This document shows, piece by piece, positions 10,901 through 20,092 of a stretch of 64,000 nt of DNA. Both the position numbers and the translations under genes were made by a program. The stretch is from positions 1 through 64,000 of the forward strand of contig JAHLKH010000004.1 of NCBI GenBank assembly GCA_025526915.1, given 5' to 3'. The stretch comes from Entophlyctis helioformis. Taxonomy: Eukaryota; Chytridiomycota; Chytridiomycetes; Chytridiales; Chytriomycetaceae. Below the pieces are notes generated by a model. The model saw only the letters and a list, made by a program, of their open reading frames with translations. It did no database searches and had not been told where the DNA came from. Numbering within the stretch: the first letter of the stretch is position 1; each line of letters begins with the position of its first letter.

Positions 10901-11877
10901 TGGCTGACAGACTGCATGACATGGATGGATGGATCAATCGATCGACAGGACCGGATACAGTGCGACCACGCAGGCTCTGCTTGAGAAGAAGCGACGGCGA
11001 ATGCAAAAGCTGGAAGGACAGCCGCTAGAGCGAGAAACGCTAAAAGGTTTGCTTTGCAGCACACCATTAAGATCTCTTCCAGCAAACGGATTGCATGGAC
11101 GGATGGCTGACCGCTCTGGACAGATCCGCTCAAGCGATACGAAATGTTCCGTTCACACCTGGCGGGTGATGACGGCCGCAGTGTCAAGGAGACGCTGCCG
11201 CAGCGATCGGCACGAGCCAAGCTGAAGCTCAAGCAGGCACCAGTGATATACGAGTGGGACATTCATCCAGGCGAGACCTCGCAAAAGATGCTGGTGAGAT
11301 CCATCGAGCAGCTGTACTTGGTCTGTTATCCCTCACATCTGATCTTGTGCTTGACTGCAGGGACGGCTGAAGCAAGAACACACACATTCATCCATGCCCG
11401 TCCCACCGATCCCGGAACTTGGCGTGGTTGGACCAGGCGCAGAGTATCTGGCAAAGGCACAGCAGATTGTGAGTGGCAACTGGGGCTGGCTGGCTGGCTA
11501 ACAAGGCGCGAGCGACTGACCGTGCTTGACAGCGCGAAACGCGGCCGATCCACACACCGCAAGTCACGCTGCTCATCAACAACTATGTCGCCAACAAGGC
11601 GCTCGAGTCGCCGCCGACAACGCTGCCCATCCATCGCTGGCTCAAGAACGACAATGACAGCTTCATCTCGATCAGGAACGTTGACACTCAGTCGGTCACC
11701 GTTGACGGCTACAGGTCGGCTTTCAAGCCGCGATACACGACGGATATGGGCAAGGTGGTGGCGTCTGTGCCCGTGCCACCGCCGCGGTATGGCACATACC
11801 AGTTGTATCGGCATCCGCCTCTGCCAGCCATTGCGTTTCCGTCGGACAGCTCGTCATCGTCGTCAGATCATCAATGA
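4911..11877 (+). CDS. Large coiled-coil/LRR/IQ-motif protein, candidate ciliary protein (LRRIQ1-like architecture)
   Basis: Twenty-one exons join in phase: 4911-5057, 5196-5393, about 5505-6413, 6492-6541, 6579-7785, 7867-7953, 8031-8347, 8428-8561, 8637-8761, 8829-8968, 9030-9090, 9162-9343, 9402-9526, 9591-9749, 9788-9865, 9938-10248, 10327-10865, 10961-11046, 11124-11293, 11361-11468, 11533-11877, about 1,825 residues. Order: acidic/Ser-rich N-terminus; long charged coiled coil (about residues 560-780); SDS22-type leucine-rich repeats (LDLTGNPVASI, LRVLNLKDNQITDI and others, about 780-1060); Trp/Arg-rich IQ-like helices and one good IQ motif (VIQRHYRGKPIWR, exon 14); disordered C-terminus. 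IQ motifs bind calmodulin. Size and order resemble LRRIQ1, a cilia-associated protein; that link is inference. The exact third acceptor is ambiguous (5505 or 5511). Confidence 0.75.
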
Positions 11878-11995
11878 ACTGGCCCATTACCCATGGCAGC
11901 CGTGCTGAGTGATGCTTGTATAGCGAGCCTGCCTACACTCGCCAGCCTGCCTGCACTCGCCATGGCCGCACTCGCCACACAGCCTGCTATCCAGT

Positions 11996-12013
11996 CACGT
12001 GCCATCTCACGTG
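11996..12013. promoter_or_regulatory. Paired CACGTG boxes upstream of the gene at 12205
   Basis: CACGTG at 11996-12001 and 12008-12013, again with a six-base gap. It is followed at 12085-12180 by sequence resembling the stretch before the PRKRIP1 ATG (4046-4130), including the shared catgctggctgctgactctc. Confidence 0.5.
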
Positions 12014-12204
12014 ACACGAAAACCAACCGGCCATTTCCATGGTCGATGAAATGCATCGATGGTCCCCTCGATCAACCGAACCAGACACACCTGTGGGTTG
12101 CAAGCCTGCCGATGCTTGTGCGGCGTGTACTGGCTGTCCATGCTGGCTGCTGACTCTCACTCCCTGGCATGATACGCCGGCCGATGCACAGTGTTCCACA
12201 CCGC

Positions 12205-12881
12205 ATGTCGATCAAAGCCGCGAGCCGAGCGCTGGTGAGCGAGCCGAGGATGCTTGTGCCTGGCGAAGCGTGCTGTTTGTCGACGGCTGACACCCTGCTG
12301 CTTGCACAGGACTCTCTTCTTGAGCGAGCCGGCTTGCCTGGCTCGTCATCGTCATTGACCAAGTCCAAGTCACAGTCTGCCGCAGCCAGCAGGAAAGCCA
12401 AGGCAGCAGCAGCGGCACTCGCATCCGTGACGACTGCCGCCGCCGCGGCTGCAGTAGCAGCTTCTTCGGCAGCCGGCCCTGCAGCCGCCAAGCCATCTGT
12501 CGCTGCCACTGCCGCGGCTGCGGCCGATGCGGGCTCGAAGCCCAAGTATGCCAAGGGCCACTACAAGTCGGTCCAGCGAGCGCAGGCGTCGGTGCGGAGC
12601 GCGGAGCGCATGGCTGCCAAGAAACAGGCTGCGCTCCGCGAAGCGTCGTTTCGACCGGAGACTGTTGACCGAACGACAGTCGACCGCGGACGCCTGCTCA
12701 AGCGCAACGTGTCTCGGATGCTGAGACGGACGGTGTCGGACAAGGAAAAGGCCGTCAAGAAGAAGGTGGGCCACCCATTGGCTGCGTCGATGCTCGGCTG
12801 TCTTGCTTGATCCGCAGCATCCAGCTGTGTAATCTGTAACTGACCACGATGCCACTGCAGGTGCTCAAGCTGATCGACTGA
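12205..12881 (+). CDS. Ala-rich basic protein, unrecognised
   Basis: Three exons, 12205-12234, 12310-12765 and 12861-12881, give 168 residues; the introns begin GTGAGC and GTGGGC and end CACAG and TGCAG. The protein has a short N-terminal helix, a Ser/Lys stretch, an Ala-rich run (about residues 40-90), and then a conserved-looking basic half with KGHYKSVQRAQASVRSAER and RNVSRMLRRTVSDKEK, ending KKKVLKLID. An in-frame ATG at 12184 could extend it by seven residues. I do not recognise the family. The basic C-terminal half suggests a nucleic-acid or ribosome-related protein, but that is a guess. Confidence 0.6.
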
Positions 12882-13115
12882 AGCATCGGCCTCGGGACCG
12901 CTTTGGGCCAGACCCGGCATATGTTGGGATGCGCAGACGCCATGGACAGACGACATGAACGGCCGACACGGCAGGATCAACCCGAGTGTCGGCCCAAGAT
13001 AATTGAAGAGCAGCGGCTTGCCAGACGCCGATCCCTTTCACAATCCATTTTATTAACTGGCAGGCTGTCGGTGAATACATCCACACAAACATGTTAAAGT
13101 GCCATCCGCAGTTGC

Positions 13116-14476
13116 TCACAAGTTCAAGACGGCCTTGATGGCCTTCATGACCTCTTCGTGGGTGCGTCCATTCGTCGCGACAACGCCCTTGTTGCCATTC
13201 AGCGTTCGCCCAAGCGAAAAGTCGAGCGGCTTGCCATGGATGTCGCAGACTTGACCGCCGGCCTCCTGCACAAGCAGAGATCCGCCAGCGTGGTCCCAGA
13301 TCTTCTCCTGGTAGTCGGCGCGCGTCGGGATGCGCAGATAGATGCCTGCATCGCCGCGAGCAATGACGCCGTACTTGCACTGCGAGTCCATGCGGATGGA
13401 CGGCCTGGTGATGTTCAGAAGCGCTCCGATGCGTGCAGCGTCAGTCTGAGACGAGTGGCCAGACTCCCAGGACTCGCAGAACTGTGTCTCGGATGCGGAC
13501 GAGACGGGCGAGACATGGATCTGCTCCTCGGCCGAAGACTCGAACGATCGCTGTCGGTTGGTCGGTTGGTCGGTTGGTCGGTTGGTCGGGTGCAGTGGAT
13601 GGCAGCAGCCGGTCAGTGATCTGTCCGATGCTGGCTGTGCCGAGATCGACATCATGTGGTGCAGGTGCATGCACCTCAAAAGCGCCTTGACCACGAACAG
13701 CGACGAAAAGCGAGCCGCGTTCGACTGGCTCGGACGCAGCCGAGAGTTTGCGAGGCAGATTGGGACATCCCTGGACGGCGAGCTGCACGACGCCGTCGAC
13801 GATCAGAGCCAGACAGACTGCGTACTGGTCGCCACGAAGGAATCCTTTGGTGCCGTCGATCGGATCCAGTGTCCAGAACCTGCCCTTGGGTCCTCCGGCA
13901 TACTGGCCACGATCAATGGCATCGAGGACCTGCCGCCAGCCAGCCAGACATCAGTCAGCCGGCCGACTGGTGTTGGTGGGCTGGCGAGCGCCGGCATACC
14001 TGGTCCTTGGATAGTGGCGTGGGCAGCACCGAGTTGGCCAAGTCCACGACCTGGGCAGCCAGCTTGGCATCGGCGCGCAGATCGGCTGCATCCTCCTCGC
14101 CTGCATCCGCAACAAGGCATGCCGAGTCAGAAACGGTCCATGTGCGGCAGGCCTCCCGCAAGCCTGTCCGCCTGCCTGTCCGCCCGCCCGCCTGCGGTGC
14201 AGCAGCCAGCTTGAGTCTTGCAGCCGACTCTCGATCCAAGCGGCGGCAAGGCTGCCGAGACTCACCGACAATGGGGTCGTTGGGGAAGGCGTTGTGCAGC
14301 AGCGTGTTGACGACGGCCTGCGCACCATAGTCGGCAATGGTGACGGGCGAGAGGTCCTGCTTGGTGACCGTCTGCGACGAGACAATACGGGTGAACACGG
14401 CCTGGCACAGCTGCGACGCACGCAGCACGGCGTCGATGGCCGTCGCACGTTCGGCAGCCAAGGCGGATGACGACAT
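13116..14476 (-). CDS. MET22: 3'(2'),5'-bisphosphate nucleotidase (HAL2/MET22 family)
   Basis: Four exons on the minus strand, 14476-14266, 14100-14000, 13929-13675 and 13550-13116, give 333 residues, close to yeast Met22. The enzyme removes the 3'-phosphate of PAP made in sulfate assimilation and is a Li+/Na+-sensitive, Mg2+-dependent member of the inositol-monophosphatase superfamily. Visible metal-site motifs are the Glu pair in GGEED (start of exon 2), DPIDGTKGFLRG (about residue 124) and WDHAGGSLLV (about residue 272). SIRMDSQCKYGVIARGDA, an adenosine-site region in the yeast enzyme, is also present. Intron 3 (13551-13674) holds four tandem GGTTGGTC-type units. It is divergent from the G3BP-like gene. 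Confidence 0.93.
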
Positions 14477-14594
14477 GTGAGCGTGCGATGGTGTCAGTGG
14501 CGACAAGGTGCGAGCAATCCGAATCAGTCGCAGCATGGGACGAGGGAGAAGTTGCCCGATGTTGGATGCACAAAGTGTTCACAGGCGAGGACTG

Positions 14595-14625
<31 letters not shown>

Positions 14626-14885
14626 ACAGGCTTGGATGTCGTATCAGACGATGCTGTACCAGCAGCAAAGCCACAACGAGCGCTGCCGAGCAGATCGCGC
14701 CAGACACGCTGCGCCAGAGTGCGTCAAGTACAGCGACATGCATCGACACAGCCGGGAGGCTCGCTGTGCGGCCATTGCTTCAAGCGAGCCGATGATGGCA
14801 TGCGGACAGCTTGTCGTTGGCACACGGAAGCACAGCGGCTGGCATTGTCCCGAGGCGATGGGGCAGGTGGATCGGCAGCAGATGC

Positions 14886-14929
<44 letters not shown>

Positions 14930-15228
14930 ATAGCTGTAGGAGCAGGAGCAGCCGCGGGATCAGCAAGCGAGAGAGGCGGCCGCCCTGCTCTCTGGAATGC
15001 CCATCGCCGCGTTGCCGCGTTGCCTCATCGCCGCGGATCTTGGCGACGTGGAGATGGCGCGACGGCCGCCACTGCTCCCACCGCTCCGAGCCAGTGAGCC
15101 AGCAAGCCAGCAAGCCAGCGACGCGAGTCCTCAGGGGGCAGCACCCGCACACCGCACACACGGCCACACACACCACGCACGTAAATGCGCGCCAACCCCG
15201 CCGCGCGTCTTTCCCGCAGATTCCCAAA
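14477..15228. other. Divergent intergenic region with tetranucleotide repeats
   Basis: About 750 bp between the MET22 and G3BP-like start codons. It contains a CAGG tandem array (about 14594-14629), a CTGG array (about 14886-14929) and a short CCAG array near 15098-15118. No coding frame with splice support was seen. It presumably holds both promoters. Confidence 0.6.
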
Positions 15229-17925
15229 ATGGCCACGACCGCAACCCCCGAGATTTCCGCTGCCAACGTGCGTTCGATGCCCCCTTGTGCCGTGCGACTG
15301 TTTGTGTCGCTGTTGCTGTTGCTGCTGCTGCTGCTGCTGCTGCTGGTGTTGCTGGCGGTGGTGGTGGTGCTTCTGCTGCTGCCTGCGTGCCTCTGCTGCC
15401 GCAGACCCTTGAGCAGTGCGGCGATCCACCACCCGTCTGTCGGTGCCGGTCGCTGCCGGTCGGTGCCCCCCGCCTGCCTGTCAGTCAGCCCGCCCGCCCG
15501 CCTGTCCAGAAGATCTCAGGCGGAGCGGGCTCTTCTGCAGCCCAGCCAGCCAGACACACAGACAGTCAGACATACACACAGACACACACACAGACAGACA
15601 GACAGACAGACAGACTGACTTGCCCTGCTGACACACGCACTCCACTGCCCGCCTGCCCGCCTGCCTGCCCACGTATCTGCGCATCTGCGCATCTGCACGC
15701 AGCCCGCCCCCAACGCCTACGAGGTCGCCTGGCTGTTTGTGCAGGAGTACTACACCTTTGTCAACGCAGACCCTAGTCGCCTGCACTGCTTCTACGGCAA
15801 GCACTCGACCTTCCTGCACGGCAACGAGGGCGAGACCATCCAGCCCGCCCGTGGCCAGAAGGTGAGCGTCTCTTACACCATCTGTCTCACGCCTGTCTGT
15901 CTCTCCATCTGCCCATCTGTCTCTCCATCTTCCTGTTCCCACTGCCCCCCTGCTGCTGCCCTGCCCCCTCGCTGCCGCTTTTGCAACCCAGTTCTGTCGC
16001 TGCTGTCCACGTCATTGCAGCTTCCCATCCCGCTGGCCCCACTGTGGCTGGGCGTCGCTGCTCTTCCCACTGCTTCCAACTGCTTCCCACTACACACTGC
16101 CGCCCCGTCCCCCACTTGCCAATCCCCATGTCCCGTCTGCCATCTCCACGCCTCCAACCATCTCGAGCACCTGGCGGATCTCGGTTGCGCTGCGCAGCGT
16201 GGCGATGGCCCGCGCCTCCTGCATCGGAGATTCGCTTGCTGGCTGGCTGGCTGGCTGGCTGGTCGGTCGACTGCAAAACTCCCCCACACTCCGAGTCGAG
16301 TCGTTGTGTCTGACCCACAATGCTCCCCCTACGCATGCCGTCTGCTGCAACAGGAGATCAACGACCGCATCGAGCAGCTCGACTTCAAGGACTGCAAGGT
16401 GCTCATCTCCAACGTCGACAGCCAGCTCTCGCACAACGATGGCATCGTCGTGCAGGTTCTTGGCGAGATGTCGCGCAAGGGCGACGCTTCGCACAAGTTC
16501 GCCCAGACCTTCTTTTTGGCCGTCCAGCCCAACGGCTACTTTGTCCTGAACGACATCTTCCGCTTCCTCAAGGAGGACATTGACAACGTGTACGAGGAGT
16601 CTGCCGATCTGACCCCCGACGCTGACGAGCTCCTGGAGGTTCCCTCGGTCGTCGCCCCCGCTCCTGCCGAGGCGCACGCCGCCCCTGCCCCCGCGGCCGC
16701 TGTTGCTGCTGCCCCCATTGCCCAGCCCGTCGAGCCGGTTGCTGCCACTCCCATCCCCGCCGCTGCCCCTGTCGCGGCCGCACGCACCGCATCGCCTGTT
16801 CGCGTCAAGCAGGCGTTTGCCGAGACCAAGCCCGAGCCTACTCCTGCCGTGATTGTGGTCGACAAGACCAAGGAGACGGCAACCCCCGTGGCTGCCCCTG
16901 CCGAGCAGGCTGCCGCGCCTGCCAAGTCCGAGCCGATCGCCGCGGCCACTCCCGCTCGCGCCGCGTCTCCCAAGAAGTCTCCGCAGGCCCAGTCGTCGCC
17001 GAAGCAGCAGCAAAAGGCTGCCGAGCAGCAGAAGGCCGCTGCCCCCGCTCCTGCTGAGCCCCAACAGCCCAAGACCTGGGCCAGCCTTGCAGCTTCCAAC
17101 AAGAAGGATGGCGCTGCCGTTGTCACTGCATCCGTTTCGACGCCTGCCGCCAAGCCCCAGCAGGCCACTCAGTACAACAACAGCAACAACAACAACAACC
17201 AGCACAGCCAGCAGCAGCAGAACGCTGTCCGCGCCAAGAATGTGCGCAACGGATCTGCATCGCCTGTCCGCCGCGACGACATCACGCTTGCTATTGCATC
17301 GGCTGCATCTACTGCTACCGCCGCCCCCGCACACGGCAGCGATGCCCATGCCGAAGAGTCAAACGAGTTCCGCGAGGTCCAGGGCCGCCGCGAGCACCAC
17401 CGTCGCAACAACGATGAGCGCGACAAGCAGTCGATTTACATTCGCAACATCGTCGATGGCGTGGACCGCAAGGTTCTGACGGAGGTGTTTTCGGCTGTTG
17501 GCCCCGTGCGCAACGTCGAGATCCCCCACGGCAAGCACATGGCGTTTGTCGAGTTTTCGGCCCCAGAGTTTGCCCTCAAGGCCATTGGCAACACGTTTGT
17601 GGTTGGCGGTGTCAAGGTGGTGCCCGAGGAGCGTCGCAAGCCCGGATCTATCGCACGTGGTCCCGGCGGTGCCAACCGTGGATCGTTCCACAACAACAAC
17701 AACAATGGCAACGGTCATGTTGCGACTGGCCCCAACCAGGGCAACCAGGGCAACAACGCCAACGCAGCTGGAAACGGCCAGCAGCAGCAGCAGCGTGGTG
17801 GATCCAACGGCCGCGGATACTTCCGGGGCGGATACCAAGGCCGTAACAACAACAACAACGGCAACCGCGCACCTGCACCTGCGGCAGCAGCAGCCCCTCC
17901 CGCCGCTGCCGGAGTCAAGGCGTAA
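15229..17925 (+). CDS. G3BP-like stress-granule protein (NTF2 + RRM + RGG-like tail)
   Basis: Three exons, 15229-15267, 15703-15861 and 16354-17925, give 589 residues. The first two introns are long here (435 and 492 nt) and carry CTG, CACA and CAGA repeats; the second is open in frame, so a read-through form cannot be excluded from the sequence alone. Residues about 14-130 form an NTF2-like domain (EVAWLFVQEYYTFVN, FYGKHSTFLHG, FAQTFFLAVQPNGYFVLND). A long Ala/Pro and Gln/Asn-rich linker follows, then an RRM at about 426-500 (SIYIRNIVDGVDRK as RNP2 side, HMAFVEFSAPEF as RNP1) and an Asn/Gly/Arg-rich tail. This is the G3BP/Bre5-type order, predicting a cytoplasmic mRNP protein that partners a ubiquitin protease and forms granules. 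Confidence 0.92.
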
Positions 17926-18540
17926 GCCTTGTGAACCGAACGATGTGGCCAACGGGGTGCAACCGAGGTTTTGGATTCGAGCACGGGGGCAGCCTTGACT
18001 GATCGACACAACAGCAGCCTCTTCTACTACGACGAGTGCTACACGATTTTGACGCGGCTGTTGTTTGCTTTCGGATCTATACCATCTCGCCCTCTCCTCG
18101 CGTCCCGACTCGGCCTGTATCCTGGCTCTATCCTCTTCTCTTCGTTCCTCTCCTCTCTCCTCTCCTCTAACCGTCCCTTATTCTGTCCCGCCCTCCGCCC
18201 CTCCCCTTTCCCCTGCCCCCACCGCTTCCTGTATGTTTGAATCTGAATTGGCCCCCAGTTTTGATCGCTTGATCATCTCCTCCTCCTTCCCTTGGCCTCT
18301 CCAGCCCCCCACCGTCGCCAACAAAGATGTGCCTTATGTGGCGCTTATTCATAATCCATCCATTCACGCGTCTCGAGACCGTGCCAAGGCACCAGCGGCA
18401 GCGTCAGGGGGTGATCATTGGCTTTTCATTCGAGTGCTGCGGCTGCAAACGGTCGTGGCCCCAAGCAGGCGGCAGAACGTGAGGGGGGATGGCGGGAGCA
18501 GGAATGGGAAAGCACGGGCAGGAATGGGAAAGCAGCGCGT
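17926..18540. other. Convergent spacer, pyrimidine-rich 3' flank
   Basis: Spacer between the ends of the G3BP-like and ATP14-like genes. The part 18080-18320 is strongly C/T-rich on the plus strand. No gene seen; probably 3' UTRs and terminators. Confidence 0.6.
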
Positions 18541-19865
18541 TTAGTGGCCGCCAGCGTGGTGCCAGTCGTACTCTCTGGTGCGCGAGGGGAACAGCTCGCC
18601 GTTGTCGGGCGTGGTTGCGTAGTTCCAGGCATCTGTCCAAGCCAGTCAGCCAGCCCGTCAGCCAGCCAGCCCAGTCAGTGCATGTGCATGTGCACAGACA
18701 ACCAGCAAGAGCACCACAAAGGCGCGTCCCTGCGTCCGTCTTACCAGGGAAGTTGGCAGGGTCGTCGATGGGGTTGTAGAGAGCAGGCCACGCCTCCTCC
18801 TCGAGCGCGACATCGCCGCCAGCCTGGACAGCGGCATCGGCAGCAGTCTCGAGCTCGGGCTTTGCCGGGGGCTTGGGGGCGGTCACGGTCTGGGCAAGGT
18901 CGACCTTGGAGGCGTCCGTCTCCTTGGGCGGCTTGTACTCGCGGATGTGCTTGATGTACATGTTGTTGATAAAGTCCGCTGGTGCAGGGATGGACGAGGA
19001 GTGGGATCGCAGACAAGAGTGAGATGCAAGTCGATGCGTGCCAGCGAGCGAGAGAGAGCGAGTGCAATGTGGCAGGCTTACACTTGGCGGCAGTCGACAC
19101 CGAGAAGGCGCGGACAGCCACGGCACGGGCAGGCTGTTTGGTGGCAGATGGTGCATGAACGAGGGCATCAATGCGTGCAGCGGTTAGTCTATTGGGGTCT
19201 TGGAGCAGGCAGACAGCCGTGCTGCAGGCGGCTGGATCCCATGTCTGCTGTCAAGCCGTCCAGCCGTCCAGCCAGCCATCCAGCCAGCGAGTCGTGCAGC
19301 GAGTCGTGTGCAGCAGCAGAGCGTCTGCTGTTTTGTCGCGGTGGTGTTGCTGCAAGCCGGCAGCGCCGGTGTCCGAGGGCAGCGGCTAGCCGAGAAGAGG
19401 CAGCAGGCGTGTGGCAGCACTCGCTGCAGGCTGCGGCTGCCTTGAAGGTGTCGTACAGACGCAGCCGTTGTGGTGGTGGTGAGGTGGCCGAGGGCACTCC
19501 AGCCCTGCACCGCACACCGACGCACCGGGACAGCGGCAGCCGGCATGCCAGCGCAGGCAAAGGCGAGGCCATCTGATCGGCCAAATGCGCTGCTGGCTGC
19601 TGGCTGGGTGTTGCCGGCTGGCAGGGTGCTGCTGCTGGGCTATGAGGCTGCTGGCTGGGTGCTGCTGTTGGGCATAGCTGCTCTGTGCTGCGCTGCTGTG
19701 CTGCTGTGCTGGACTGTGCTGGACTGTGCTGGACTGTGCTGGACTGGACGGCCAAGAAGGAGAGCAGGCAGCGGGCAGCGGGCAGCAGCAGCCAGCGACG
19801 ACACTCACCGCAGCAGGCGTCACAGACAGGCGGCCAACGAGGGCAACAGAGCGACGGAGGAACAT
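18541..19865 (-). CDS. ATP14: Mitochondrial F1F0 ATP synthase subunit H (ATP14-like)
   Basis: Four exons on the minus strand, 19865-19809, 19133-19082, 18978-18745 and 18632-18541, give 144 residues in phase. The N-terminus MFLRRSVALVGRL is Arg-rich without acidic residues, as expected for a mitochondrial presequence. The mature part DFINNMYIKHIREYKPP matches the start of fungal subunit h, followed by a Lys/Pro linker, the acidic EEEAWPALYNPIDDPANFP and a terminal DWHHAGGH. It is a peripheral-stalk component of the fungal enzyme. The first intron is unusually long (675 nt) with two small tandem repeats (about 19706-19746 and 19892-19926; the latter lies just upstream of the ATG). Family call rests on the N-terminal helix and the acidic tail. 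Confidence 0.82.
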
Positions 19866-20092
19866 GGCGGGTCTGGACGGTGCACGGCGGCATCGCAGGT
19901 GTCGCAGGTGTCGCAGGTGTCGCAGGCGTCGCAGCAGTTCCAGCAGGCAGTCGCTCTGGTTAGTCGCCGCCTTCAGCACACGCTCGCACACGCACACACA
20001 GTCGCAGCAACAACCTTGCGGGTTGTGTGGAAACCAGCCGCTTGCGATCTTTGCCCACGACGACGACACCAGCGACGACGGCAACGACCACC

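Noticed and set aside
14594..14929. CAGG and CTGG arrays considered as CRISPR-like or satellite arrays
   Set aside because: They are simple tetranucleotide runs without spacers, in a eukaryotic promoter region.
15739..16353. Unspliced version of the G3BP-like gene through intron 2
   Set aside because: The insert would break the NTF2 fold between GETIQPARGQK and EINDRIEQLDFKD, and good donor and acceptor sites bound it. Kept only as a remote alternative.
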